A stretch of DNA of 64,000 nucleotides from Metopolophium dirhodum (lineage: Eukaryota > Arthropoda > Insecta > Hemiptera > Aphididae), in contig NC_083560.1 in the NCBI RefSeq assembly GCF_019925205.1, forward strand, positions 67,221,266 through 67,285,265, read 5' to 3'. Position numbers and translations under genes: made by a program. How positions within the stretch are numbered: the stretch's first letter is position 1; every line of letters begins with the position of its first letter. The notes beneath the pieces are model-generated. The model did not search any database. It was not told the origin of the DNA and was given only the letters and a program-made list of their open reading frames with translations. Shown one piece after another: positions 49,096 through 62,172 of this stretch.

Positions 49096-50016
49096 AACTA
49101 GTTGAATCATCCATTTTACATAACAACACAGCTCTTCTAGTTAATTTGATAAACAATATGTTAACTAATTCATGTTTAAAGTTTATAGATATTGATAACT
49201 GTACTCAAGATTAATAAATCAAATCTTTTTATATACAAAAAAATATGAATATAAAATATATTATATTAATAATTGATAATATATATAATAATTTATTTGA
49301 TACAACATACAAACGTGTAATTATTGCTTAAACCATTACGGCTAGTGTGCAATAAGAAGGAATAGTACCTTTAAAGGTTTTATAGGTACCTCCTTTTTAT
49401 GCATTTTCAACAAAATGTTAAGTTATAATTTAAAAAAATTTGAAGCAACACAATAACTATATCTAATATGGGTGGCCCCGTGACCCAGGTGATAATTAAA
49501 AAAAATACATTTAACTTTTTTTAACCGCCTTAAGTTTATTTTTCTCCGTGTTAACTGTAATTTTCAGAGTTAAATATATTGTTTGAAAACTATTAATTAA
49601 TAATCTAATGCTCTTAACGTATACTTAACTTAACTAAATTCAGTTAATTTTTTTAATTAATTCGCCAACCTCTGCGTGTATATATTATTTAATTATTAAG
49701 TATATCACTATATTGTATTGGGAAGGGGTTTTTATGCAGAATTTGTTACTGTTAAGCATTCTATTGCACTCATAATTCATATTATAATATATTGTATGGT
49801 ATAATGGCCAACAAAACTAAGCAAAGAAACTACAGTAAAGTATATCGTAAGACATGATTAATCAACGTGGTTAATTTGTATTCCACAGACTGTGAGTATG
49901 TGTATATAAAAAGGCTGTTCAATTCATCGTTGAAAGTATTTTTTAATTATTTTTTACGATGATGTAATAGTTATTACCACGATGATTATCTGATGAAGTG
50001 TAATATATTTCTTATG

Positions 50017-50070
50017 TATACATTTCGGTTCTGTGAATTAAAATATACATTTCGGTTCTGTGAATTAAAA
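50017..50070 (+). repeat. Perfect 27 bp tandem duplication
   Basis: TATACATTTCGGTTCTGTGA plus ATTAAAA occurs twice in a row without a mismatch (50017-50043, 50044-50070), so the duplication is recent. Confidence 0.85.
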
Positions 50071-50262
50071 TGCCTTTATTTTTTTACTTAATTTTTATAT
50101 TTACAATCTGTATTGCACAAAACAGAAACAAAATGATCAATAAGTGAATGTGTGGTGCGTATAAGACGTATACTCGTACCTTAAATAAATTAGAAATGAT
50201 CCTTCGATTTAGACTTCAAAATTGAAATAATCGAACATAGCGATTGGCTATACAATTGCAGC

Positions 50263-51562
50263 CAGTGGTGGATTTAAGGGTTCAAATAAAGTCAGCAAAT
50301 CTATAAGAGGGGCCTCGACGCCCCGTATAAAATGTATCAGTAACATACTTACTTCCATTTAACAAAACCGCTCGCTTCACTCTCGAGTACCTAATAATAA
50401 CCAACCTGCAGTATTAATTTTATAGTAACAAATCTTCTAATTAAACAAAAAAACTATTTTACGTTTTATTTATTTATTTATTTTTTACAAATAAAACAAA
50501 ATTAAAAGTAGGTATATAAAACTCTTGTGTAGTATGTAAATAATAATTATAATGTAGTTTAACAAAAAATCATTAAAATATGAAAAATGTATTTTTATAA
50601 ATAAACATTTATACAAATATATAATTACAATATATAATTATACATAATAATATAAAGGTTTAATTTGAACTTTACACTTTAAAATTTCGTACTTCACACT
50701 TCACTTATTGTACTACACACAATTTTAGGGACTGCTAAATACACAATAGTCGATGATAAAATTAACATGTTATATTATAATTCACAAAAGCAATGATGAT
50801 GACGTGCGTGTATGTCTGTGTGTGTGACCGACCGGTCGGCTAGGTTGGCGAGTGAATTGGTGGCGTGGAGGCAATTACTCGCTGCCTTTCTTTATAATAT
50901 TGTAATAAATATAATAATAATAATACTTATTTTAAATATCAACAAAAACTTTATAGTTATAGAATAGTTAGACACAATGTCCTAACCCATTAAATGTATA
51001 AACATAATATTCAAAACATAGTGCAAACGCATTTAATTCACAGCCATGTTTACCACATTTTTCAATATTATGTACGTTGCGAATTTATCGCTAAAACGCT
51101 GTACAATAAATCATAATTTACACCACAGCGCTGTTGATTAAGTAATGAAAAGATTGTTATTATACTTACAAAATTGTTGTTTTTATTTTTCATGTAATCA
51201 TGAATTATATTATATTATATTAATTTATAATTAAAAATAATATTATTTGTGATCAATGGTAGTGGGTAGAATGTAGAATACCTTAGATTTACGTATACAT
51301 GTTATTTATGTTATTACTTCGACCTTTTCTACTTTATTTAATTTTAACATTTTCTACTTTCGAAGTATTTCTATATATTTAAATTATTGTATTGTTAAAA
51401 CAATGGTAAATTATATTTCAGTTTGCAATATGATACATTTTTTTTGTCAAAATTTAAGAAATTCAACTACTTACCTATATAGTTTAGGTGGGCTTCGGTA
51501 CACAATTTAGGAGTGGGCCCCGTCGGCATTTGCCGACTAAACGACCGTTAAATCCGCCACTG
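50263..51562. mobile_element. Non-autonomous hAT element, 1300 bp, with perfect 8 bp target duplication
   Basis: The ends are CAGTGGTGGATTTAAGGG and, in reverse, CAGTGGCGGATTTAACGG. They are flanked exactly by ATTGCAGC on both sides (50255-50262 and 51563-51570). Inverted ends starting CAGTG and an 8 bp duplication are diagnostic of the hAT superfamily. Subterminal regions also match loosely (GTCAGCAAATC against GTCGGCAAATG, then GGGGCC). The interior has no transposase frame; it includes TTTATTTATTTATTTATT and a GC-richer patch at 50,790-50,880. It must have been mobilised in trans. Confidence 0.9.
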
Positions 51563-51570
51563 ATTGCAGC

Positions 51571-52014
51571 TTATAGGAGATGGTGATTTTTCTTCAATCT
51601 ATAATTTCGGTGCAGTGTCCATACTCTCCTTTTTTAGAATTCTTAACTCAGCAGCAGTATTCACGGCGATTTATACGACGATGACTTTTTCGAGGACTTC
51701 AGCTTGTAACTACACAATGGAATATTGTAATCTCGAAGAGCAGAGTCAGCGGGTTGCAATGATCGTTTAGGGATTGGAATTCGTTACGCACATGTAACCT
51801 TCCCGTAAGACACGTTTATCAATAAAAATTCCTGAATTATTTTTTCAACTGCAGGCACTTGAAAATATAATTTTATTAGTTACACATTAAATTGTATAGA
51901 TTCGGATGTATGACGTTCTATTTGGCGAGTGTCATCGTCAGATCTTTAGCGATCGAATTTTAATGTTAAAACCCTCCACTCACGAAATATAAATATTATA
52001 TAAGACTGAGTAGA
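51571..52014. other. Unique flank of the hAT insertion
   Basis: Before the insertion this sequence was joined directly to 50262. It has slightly higher GC than its surroundings (GTATTCACGGCGATTTATACG). A 68-codon open frame begins inside the target duplication, but it has no recognised motif and its start was created by the insertion. Confidence 0.4.
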
Positions 52015-52500
52015 GTGATGAATGTAGATATTGGTTTTAAAATTTATTACAATGTGCTTAAAACAAAATACATTTTATTGATTTTTGTGTTTGAAAATAG
52101 TTACTTGAGTTTATAATGCAAAAATAATGCTCTAGGTTTCGACAACATCGATTTTATTATTTGGTGTAATTTCACAAAATATTTATTTTAGTTTTTTCAA
52201 AATATTTTGACATTTTTCTGCAATTGATACATTTGAAATGTTTTTTGTAGTTTAAAAGTATAAAATTGATAAACAATTTTAATTTTGTACCTGGGGTTTG
52301 CAATTATAGTAAAAGGTTTCCAATAAGATTTTCAAATAAGAATTTATAAAAAAAAAACATAGCGTAAAAAGTCACTTAAAATGTTTATGAACGTTTAAAC
52401 TAAAAATGTTATTGGATATTAATTATTAAAAATCATATTAAACAATGATTTAGTAAATTTAATAAGTACATCATTACATCAGTGACCTACTCAATGACGA
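52015..52500 (+). repeat. Repeat family A, strongly decayed copy 9
   Basis: Only the order of landmarks is preserved: TGATGAATGTAGATATTGGT, then CGACAACATCGATTTTATTA with TTTGGTGTAATTTCA, then ATCATTACATCAGTGACC. The oldest-looking copy in the window. Confidence 0.45.
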
Positions 52501-53521
52501 TAGGTACCTACTACCTATACACTCGAAAGTAGAAATGAAACCAATTTAACAACTATACTTCCCGGTTATTTTTTCTTATTATTATTCTGCTGCAAATTGT
52601 ATGCATACGATTTCTTTTGATTTTGATTTATATAATTTTTCATTGTATTTTATCATCGTTGTTTAATAATATTGATACGAATAAAAATAAGTAGGTACAC
52701 AAACTAAATTCGATGCATGCAAGATATGATTTAATTGCGGTCGTTTATTATATCATCAAAGAAACCTAATGGTCAGATAGTATAATTTATCGTTTATTAT
52801 TCTTATACAATTTTATAACTAATAAATTACACATGGCGTTATTATAATAATTATTCATTACTATATGTTATTAAAATCATAAACTTTTAATTAATAATAT
52901 TGATTCCACCCGATTACCCGAATGTCATTATAATTTTTAAACAGTTTCTAAAATTGCTTGCTTTAGTTTGATTTAATTCTTTGATGTCACTTTTTATAAT
53001 TATTATTACGATTATTGATATGAAATGCAGTTCTTGATCACCTAAAAATCACATATCATAATTGATAGCTATTTAATATTTATTAGGTACTTATCTACCA
53101 CATTCAAGTACTTATATAGTTATTAAATATTTAATAATAAATGTTGCTGAACTAGTGAAGTGCGATTAGTTGTGGTTGAGATAAGCAAATCTTTTGCATT
53201 ATGTAGTGTACCTACTCCAGTAATAATATATTATTATGATCCATCTACCGTCCTAACCACACCTATATTTACTGAATTAATTTATGTACAAAAGTACCTG
53301 TAATATAGGTTGTAGGTATTGTGTACTTATTTATAGTCTATAATAGTTTATGTGGTTAATTCACGGGTTGATTCGGCGTTACAATATTTGTACGAGATTT
53401 TTGTATAAATATTTTCACACGATATAGCGTCGTCGCACTCACATCGCTTTTCTGAAACACGGAATTTTACACAAAGATATTGTGATGGAAATAATTTAAC
53501 TACGTACTATATACGAAGATG

Positions 53522-53655
53522 GTAGGAAAAAAAATCTTGAGGAAAAAAGTCGAGAAAAATAAAATAAATGTTAAGGACTTTTCTATTCCTGATATAGGTA
53601 CTTTATTTCTAGATACTGTTTTCCTCTACTTTTTTCCTCGATAATTTTTTTTCTG
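53522..53655. repeat. Short palindromic element
   Basis: The left arm GTAGGAAAAAAAATCTTGAG with GAAAAAAGTCGAG is mirrored on the right by CTACTTTTTTCCTCGATAAT with TTTTTTTCTG. The arms are about 35 bp and the loop about 65 bp. It could be a small MITE or a recently formed hairpin. Confidence 0.5.
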
Positions 53656-54244
53656 TTCCGTGTGGTATATTATTGTGTATTATTGTATATTATTGTATCT
53701 ATATACCTATATTTTTCTTTGTTGTTTTGATATATTAACTATGCAATAATTTTCTGAGAAAAATTTAACAAAATGACATAATAATAATCATGTGACTAAT
53801 TTTCAAGAAATATAAACGACACTCATTGATGACTATAGATAAACCGGTTTGGACGTAATTTTGACCCGTTTTTTATCCGTTTTACCTAATGATATATTCA
53901 ATATTCTAACCTTGACGTTGTTAAAGAATGTATTTTGAGAACAAAACTACCATTTCAGTACCAATATGACTAGAACAAGAATTGCACGTTTTCCAGCAAC
54001 AGTAATATTCGTATAGAGTGCTTATAGAATAAAAATAAGTATGGATGACGACAACAATGTTTCAGCTGTAGACAACACTTCGAACCAGGATCGTGACGTA
54101 TATAATACAGAAATATATTAGTTTAAAACACGTCATAGGTATGGCGTACATAAAATATAAAACGGAACTAATGTCACAAATGCATACGTTTTGTACACCG
54201 GATTAAATCTTTAAATATGATATTCAACTTTTTAACCTAACCTT

Positions 54245-54870
54245 ATCTATATAATATACATTGTATTTAAAATGTTGACAATATTCATTAAAATCTCGTT
54301 ATTTTGCAAACTATTTTGTAGAAAAATCTATAAAATGTTAAATTTTTATTGATAATTATTATTGAATATTTAAAACAAGGTTTCTCATAAGTAGTTCATA
54401 TTGTAACCAAAAAAATCTAAGAAATATATAAACACAGTTTTTTTTTATACCTTCAGACATTAATTTCAGTTCAAATTTGGACGAAATTAGATATTTAAAC
54501 AAAGAATAACGATTCTAGTTATTTTGTTGTAATTTAAAAATATTATTCATAAGTACTTGAAACTTTGAAAGTATATTTTTATACTTTATACACAAAATTA
54601 AATTTTTTAATGCAATTTTTTCGGCATAAATTAATTAAACCCACTGTAGTACTAATTCCTAATAGTAAAATAAATAACTTAAATCACAATAATATCATAA
54701 AATATACTTAGTAATATTATGAACTGACAGACCGTCTTCGCTCAGAACCGTTTTTCGTAAACAAAAATTTTATATAATTGAATTCAAACTGTAGACATCC
54801 ACTGCAGTGACTCCTCTAGACTATACTAATGTAGATCAGAACGTTACCTAATTGTCCATTTTCTTTTCTT
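54245..54870 (+). repeat. Repeat family A, copy 10 (right part)
   Basis: Includes TTAAAACAAGGTTTCTCATA, GACCGTCTTCGCTCAGAACC, GTTTTTCGTAAACAA and CATCCACTGCAGTGACTCC, the family's right half in order and orientation. Confidence 0.7.
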
Positions 54871-55724
54871 GAGAATGGCATTTTTTTTTAATCATCAATA
54901 AAAATTAACATAGTACATTATTTGTAGAATTTTTTATGAATTTCTATCTCTTTTAAGCAAGCGTTGTGATTGATATAGAGTGTAATACAATATTGATTAT
55001 TTTAAAACAAATTAATAAGAAAAACTACGGATAGGTACATTCAAATAAAATATAAGAACAAATATTATTGATTAAAACTAAAATTAATACGTATATTAAA
55101 ATTAATCAACTCATTGACTTAACTTATTAACTCGCTAATTCATTGATCATTTGTATAATACAGTGTAACCTCTCACCATAGAGAAATTAAAATGTGTCCG
55201 CTATTAGGAGGGGTATATATCCCATGAATATTTATGAAGGGGAATTTAGAAGTGTTCACTATTGATTGTGCCTGCTATTAGGGGTGTCGGTAAACAAAGA
55301 TATCACTGCATAGTGCATAATATATAATCTATTTTATATTGTCGCTGAGAGTCGATTATAATAACAAAATGAAATTGAAAGAACAAAAAAACAATTTTTA
55401 ATTTGTATCCGTTTTATACTGACATAATATTTGCATGCATCGTGTATAACGTATTATACACGTATTTAACCTATCCTTACTAGAAAATGTAGCGATTAAA
55501 CTATAAATTCTCAGCCTATTACACGGATCGTGTATAACACTGCATTTCGGACCTTGACAGTTGTTTTGAGAATTATTTTCCGCACCACTTTGAATTAATT
55601 TTGCGAAATGTTTTATAAACAAATCTACATGTGTATATTCACGCAGTATGTAATAATATTATTATAATGCGTGTATCATATTCATACTGTAGATATGAAA
55701 ACTACTTACATAAATTGTTGTTAA

Positions 55725-56101
55725 AAGGACGTCACACCCGCATGTTTCCTCCGTTATACAAACGTAAATATATAGTAGTACAAATACAGTATAGTAAATT
55801 TGACGTTCGGAAGAATCCATTTTACTCTGATATTTTTAATGTTAGAGTGAATTGACCCATTATAAAATGTAAAGGCAAGAATGTTATCAACAGGTCATAC
55901 ATCGACATTTTGTGATTGTTTGATTTTGAAACAAATTATGATCATGTTAAAATTGTAAGTTTTTTCGTATATTTTAAAATGCTTTCATCTGGAAAAGAAT
56001 TATTCTAAATAGTATAGGTTTACAATTTGGCATTTGATTTGCTATATGGTACCTATGCGTTTGTATGACAGAGATAACACATGTGGGTGTGACGTCTTCC
56101 C
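55725..56101. mobile_element. 377 bp MITE
   Basis: The left end AAGGACGTCACACCCGCATG and the right end in reverse GGGAAGACGTCACACCCACATG lead into TATACAAACGTAA or CATACAAACGCATAGG. The inverted arms are about 45 bp. TAA flanks the element on both sides (55722-55724, 56102-56104), compatible with a Harbinger-type 3 bp duplication. The interior has no long frame of interest; the 74-codon frame at 55631-55855 starts outside it. Confidence 0.65.
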
Positions 56102-56394
56102 TAAGGATGTTGTATCAATTTCCTAATTATGTTATTGATATTTTACACTGGATAACTCTTATTCGTGTTAACATTTGATGAAAGAGCGAGATAAATCTAA
56201 AATAACTATTCTTTTAAAACATTCGGCATCTAACATTAAAATTATATTTTTGTAGATTGTTTTTAATGTAATATTTTCTCGTTGACGACATTTAATCGAT
56301 ATTTTTCTCCCGAATTACAACTATTTACAACATAGGGTATAAGTTGTTTACAGTGTTATTAAAAAAAAAGTTGTGCGTTAATTCACAGTACATT

Positions 56395-56740
56395 TTTACG
56401 ATTGACCGAAGTTAAAATTTGACGAAATTCGTCAAAATCACAAAAATGTGCAAATTATCTTTCAGTTAGAAATTCGTAACGATTTTTCTTTTCATAGATA
56501 GCATTAGAAAATATAATAGAAGATTCCCCATAAGTTTGTATAGCTTCAACAAAAAACATGTTTACTGGAAAGTAACATTAATTTTTTATGAGCGTTTGAA
56601 TTTAAAATGTTGACGATATGGGTAAATTAACAAACTCCAATCATGGATATTTTGTTGTAATTCAAAAAATAAAAGCCGTAGACACTTGGAATTTTCACCA
56701 AGCAGAGCAGTACCTATCCACTTGTCTACCTTTCTTTATT
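56395..56740 (+). repeat. Repeat family A, decayed copy 11
   Basis: Landmarks AAAATTTGACGAAATTCGTC, AAATTATCTTTCAGTTAG, AAAACATGTTTACTGGAAAG, TTTTTATGAGCGTTTGAA and AAGCAGAGCAGTACCTATCC follow the order of copy 6. Confidence 0.55.
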
Positions 56741-58073
56741 GTTTAAACTGAAAAATTAGAACATTCCGTACTATGACATATTGTACTTAAGTTAATTTAA
56801 ATTTATATTTTTTTGTTAATATGGGGATAAACTATAATACTATTAAATGGAATATTCTATATTTTCTAAACAAAATAATACAGGTGTCTTTTTAGTAAAC
56901 TCGTGTGGAGATGGTTATTTGCCTAATTTTTTGGAAATTTTAACGCATTTACGATTACACGCTTTTTGAATATATACTGCACATTTAAGTTTTTGTCGTA
57001 CATCAAACAGAAATAGAGGTTGGAGTCACGGGGAGTAATACTGTCCGGGGTGGTGGAATAACCATTTTACTTAGACGAAAATATATCCTCTAGATTCTAG
57101 AAGACTTGGACTCCTCTTGATCTCGACAATAAGTACGCTTTGAAAAACTCGTTCGAGAATCGAGAGAACGTAAAATTATATCGAAAATACTCGTGAATAG
57201 AGACATTGTTTTTCTTTTGTAAATAAGATTGATAAAAATTTTTTGTTCATATTATAATTGTAAATGTTTTTAAAACTTAAACTTTAACGTAAAAATTTTT
57301 GACGTTACTATTGTCATCCGAACTTGTAGTATTATTGCCAAGAGGTAGCGTACGGTCGGGTGATAGCTCTATAAATAGTTAATATATTATTATTTATTAT
57401 CTGTGAAATAATCAGCAGACATTCAACTCGAAATCGTGTCTAAAAACGATTTTAACGTTATGGTTTAACGTCTCAATCGTTTAAGTAAATGAGTACGGTA
57501 GGTAACTACCATACAAATTCAAAAAATCAGAATTCAAATTATTAATGAATAAATTGGGTTGAATATACTTGGCTAATAATTACCGAATTACCTTATTGTT
57601 TATATACTGGTTATAAACAATCATTTTCGAGTCCCACTTTAATAATGTGTCGATACAAATATTGTACTCTGTAGCGTCCACATGTAAGCGATTTTAATGT
57701 ACCAAATTTCACGCTAGGTATTCTCATACTGGTTTTCGATGAAAAACAATAAAACTATACGTAGCCAATCAGTGTATTATGGTTGTAAATATATCTTGCT
57801 CTTAATTTACGATCCTACTCATAAGGATAATAATGTTGTTAAACAAATAAAAAACTTAGCCAATGAATCGTATTTATATTTATCATATCCGGCCTAACGA
57901 TTAACCTATACCAGGATCTGGTTTCGATGTACTGCAGTTTCCGTAGCACCTAAACTGTGTAAAATATATGGTGCAGTATAATAATACTGTGTATATAGCA
58001 ATAAACAAAATGTCTTTTCTATATTTAAAATCTACTTAATTTTACGTGAACCATATGTGTTGTTTAACGGCAG
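56741..58073. other. Non-coding AT-rich DNA
   Basis: No supported gene. CTCTATAAATAG at about 57369 is a TATA-like word without a downstream exon. Confidence 0.4.
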
Positions 58074-58093
58074 GAGGACGACGCGGACATTTG
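58074..58093 (+). CDS. Candidate 20-nt microexon
   Basis: GAGGACGACGCGGACATTTG is flanked by an acceptor-like TTTAACGGCAG and a donor G|GTAAATG. Its GC and CpG content contrast with the AT-rich surroundings. Joined to the phase-1 exon at 15446-15518, it gives exactly 93 nt of open frame and the residues GGRRGHL. The polypyrimidine tract is weak and there is no homology evidence, so chance is possible. Confidence 0.25.
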
Positions 58094-61062
58094 GTAAATG
58101 TATTTTGTCTTACGTATACGCATATATCTCTTGATAAAACCTATTAAAACGTTCAAAGCGTTCATTAGGCGTTTGACTGCTTATTTTATATTTATGTTTT
58201 CGAGTAATACTCGTGTATAAAGGTATGTGTATCACATATTTACACTGCAAATCTCTCAAAATATTGTTTATATTATGCAATACTTCAAAGTACTTGTATC
58301 AATACACACGTTTGATGTGCTGCCACTTTATAATTGCAGCTTGTGCCGTCATAATATTATCAAATATCGAGGCGGGGCGTTCTAATATCAGTTAAAATAA
58401 AAATCAAGTCAAAACTTTTAACAATGAATCTTGATCGAAATTCAAGTAACATAGGTAACACGAATCAGTTATTTTTGATTGTGTACGTATATTACTTCAT
58501 AACGCTTCAATAGCAAGTTATTTTATTGCTTATACAACGGTCATCTAAATTAAGCAAAGTCGTATACTTTGAAACAAATTACCCATAACCCATGACACTT
58601 CCATTATTCTTCCAATACAATTTGTACGGCATCTATAAGTTTAATTTAGTACATCTAATAATTATACTCACATTTTACATTTTTTAACAAAACTCTACAA
58701 ATTAGATAATGTTTTATTTTTACCAACTAGGTAGGTACTGTAATAAGATTTAAAATATTGAATTATGTTATTATTAGTTTTACGTTTCATTATTATATTG
58801 TTATATTACACTTATATTCATTTAAGAATAAAATGTTTTTTTTTTTTTTATTCATCTTATCTTCCAAAAAATATAAATCATTTAATGAATTTGAAACATA
58901 ATTCTTAAGTTTGTTTTCGTTTGAGTGCAATCATACAATGATGCTATACAATTATTGCACTATGATAATAATGATGGCGAATCGTTTCTAATTAAATGAG
59001 TGAACGCATAAACTATTATATTCTTATATTATTATTTAACTTAAAATTAATGTTGCAGTTAAGCAAGGCTACCTTATTGTAAAAATTGCAGTTTCATTTT
59101 CGGATAACTTTTTGACGACAGATTAGCAGTATTATTTTATGGAAAAAACAAATCGTTAACACAGAATTACTAAAGTTTTGGTACTTTTGTGTGCGGTAGA
59201 CCAAATAAGAATTGTCACCTAATAAATAAACGTAACGTTCGCCAACATCGACGTTTTTCGTTTTGTGGTTTTTTTTTCGTTTCGTTTTTGTTTTGTCGTT
59301 TGACTTTTTATGCCACAACTTCTGATGCAAAACTCTTTTCATTCACTATAATATATTATAGATTATTGTTTTGTGTATGAATCACGGAAAAAAAATTCTC
59401 ATAAAGAAATGTACACAGAAAAATGCTTACGGGAAAAACTGCACCGAAAAAATTCCATCCCGTATAAAAAAAACCTATGGTTGTTTTAATGTTTGATTTC
59501 AGTTGACGTTTTAATATAGTTTAAGACAAATTAACAATTTTTTTTTTTTATTGATAGCAAATTAAATTAAAATTTTTTTCTATTAATCTATAATATAGAA
59601 GTTGCTTGTTATTGAATCTATTTATAGATAAATGTATAAATGTGTTAATGTGTAAGTACTCGGCATTATAAACAGTAAACTGTACTTTACTAAAACAGTT
59701 CTTATGTCGGGTGTAGTGTATGTAGCTATACTTGGTAAATCGATTGTTGTACATCTAAAATTCTAAAAATTTGTGTTTTTATTTTTTATGTGGTTAAGCA
59801 TACTTAAATATTGTATTCAATCAGTATTTTGTTATACATAATGTAATATACATATTATGGTACTTTATTTTCGATGTCCTCAATATGGACTTTTATTTTT
59901 TGTGATCTTTTTTACCAAAAAAATATGGAGTGAATTTATTTCCATGGACTCTTTTCCGACATCATTATTATTGTGTATATATTATAATATATCGTCTTGT
60001 AATCAAGAAAGAAAAATTGAGCTACGATTGGTGAACATTTCCGACCAGGGCTTTCAGCGACATATCATCACTGTCGGTTTTTGCTCGGAGTACCTAGTAC
60101 ATATTTTTTTTAGTTGAAATTAAAAATTGTCACTGTCGTTGCATTACGCGCATTCTATGCGGAAGACGAAGTGCAGTTTTATCCACGGCGCAGTGTTCCG
60201 TGTGCTATATTTCTATGCATATAATATGGTGTACGTATATATTATGTGCAGTGTTTCAGACGAGTGACAACCGACGACGTCGACGTTCGTTCGTTATAAT
60301 AATAATTATTATTTTCATCGTTCCGTCGGACGACGAAGGGATGAAGGGTTTTATACGAGGATAACTGAAAAGACGCGTTTGCATACATTTTAGCCACATA
60401 CGAAATAAGACGTTTTACTACACGTTCTTTTACACTATAATATAACCTCAACATTATGATTATTTACGACAGCATATGACTTTTGATATTTAAATCCTTA
60501 AAAAGCTTAAAATAACATTCATTTATGCACCTCTAGAAATATTCCTTATAAAATATAGGTACTTAAAATAATTGATAAAGTAAATTAAAAAATATTTATA
60601 TTTACTTATGTATATTTAATATCTTAACCATTTATGTAATATATTTTTGTATACGGCTATGAAAATATTTTTTATATTTTTTATAAAGCTATACCTAACA
60701 ATTAATATATGTGTGAAATATGTTATGCTGCTTAATACATCTACAATAAAAAAATGATAGTTTACTTAAAAGTTAAAACACATAATATAAAAAATTGGAA
60801 AAATTGGAAAACTTACAAAAATGTCTCAAATTAGATTATGAGTTATGAAGTATGCTTAAAATATCCCATCAACCCTAAAATGTGCTTTAAAGTGCATTCT
60901 ACGTTGAAGTATTTGTTTAGGTTTCTTATAATATCTGTCCAGCAGAGAACACTAAAAAATATTAGAAATTACGGACTCTCACCATGATGGGGTTTTTATT
61001 TTCCCTGAATCTTTATTTCAATGTTATTTCTTATTAATTATTATAAACTATACGTGTTTCAG
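58094..61062. other. Non-coding DNA
   Basis: AT-rich, with a GC-richer unique patch at 60,120-60,310 (CGACGACGTCGACGTTCG). No supported gene; the 86-codon frame at 59857-60117 has a Phe-rich start typical of chance AT-rich translation. Confidence 0.4.
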
Positions 61063-61125
61063 ACTACAAAAAACACGTGGTGTTAATCTGGACAATTTCC
61101 AGCAGCGTCATTATATTATTATTAG
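61063..61125 (+). CDS. Candidate 63-nt exon encoding a hydrophobic segment
   Basis: Acceptor-like CGTGTTTCAG, then 63 nt (21 codons, phase 1 at both ends), then G|GTATAC. In the phase set by the exon at 15446-15518 it reads YKKHVVLIWTISSSVIILLL, which looks like a basic anchor followed by a membrane span. The phase match and symmetric length fit a cassette exon of the same gene. The AT-rich composition, common TTATTATTAG words and an ordinary donor keep confidence low. Confidence 0.25.
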
Positions 61126-61984
61126 GTATACGCATTCGACTAGAACATTATGTTCGGCTTGCCGAATGAGCCAAACTATCGGATTATCTGTATTAAGACA
61201 ATATATAATATAATGCACAAAGTGATTCTGCTACGAGCAGATGACTTTTTTCTTCTTTAAAATGTTAACATATTTGCTTAATGATTCACAGAAATAAAGG
61301 GAGGTTCTCGTCTGTATAAAAAGAAGTGTATAACGTCCCAAAAGACACGCTCTTTCAAATCGAAATTTGAATGACAATGCACCGTTATGAGCACGCTTTG
61401 CGAGTACCTATCTCCGTGAACAGGGTGACTCGTTTGTTGTGAACCAGGAAATATTCCAGTAACTACACGAAATTTGTAAAATTTGATTTTATATTTTATG
61501 AACAAATACGATCGGTGTACTATTATAGGAAAATGGGAAATAATGTTTTGAATAGGTATTAAAAAAATATATATATATTTATAATATATAATATTTATAG
61601 GTATTTTGATAGATTGTCTATAGATGGTTTATAATGAAAGAATCGTACTGTAAAATGTACATATAAATTTTTATATGCCAAGGATTATAGATCTTGAAAA
61701 TTGTTTTACAAAAATATGAAATATATATAGGTATACCTAATATTAAATGTTATACATATTGTACTATACTATGACAATTTTTACAAATTATAAAATGTTG
61801 ATGAACTATTATTAGTTACTATATTAAATTATATTATCATAGCCTCCATATTGTATTCCATACCAGTTTATCATTATGGACCTATTTTTGTTAGTTAGTA
61901 CCTACTACTTACACAAAATTAAATAATTCGATTTTAAGATAAGTTACCTTAACAGTGATCAGGTACCTAACGATAAACAATTTA
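61126..61984. other. Non-coding AT-rich DNA
   Basis: No gene seen. ACAGGGTGACTCG at about 61419 resembles the GGTGATTC ends noted at 43044 and 61994. Confidence 0.4.
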
Positions 61985-62172
61985 TAGGGAAAAGAAGGGT
62001 GATTCTCTTTTGAAGAAAAGAGGTTTTGATGTAGCCACAAGACATTCATTAACAGTATAAAGATTGTTTTGACTATACTTAGGAATTTAAAAAATCACAG
62101 AAATTTTAATAAATTCGTTATTACTGAAGAAAATGGGTGTGGACAAGTTGGAAGGTGAATCACTCTGTATAA
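61985..62172. mobile_element. Possible GGTGATTC-ended MITE
   Basis: TATAGGGAAAAGAAGGGTGA at the left and, in reverse, TTATACAGAGTGATTCACC at the right form loosely inverted ends about 190 bp apart. Relics with the same end word occur at 42530 and 43044. Confidence 0.35.

Noticed and set aside
54043..54120. Short frame starting MDDDNNVSAVDNTSNQDRD
   Set aside because: Only 26 codons and no splice signals; the acidic start looks protein-like, but without homology or an acceptor it cannot be called an exon.
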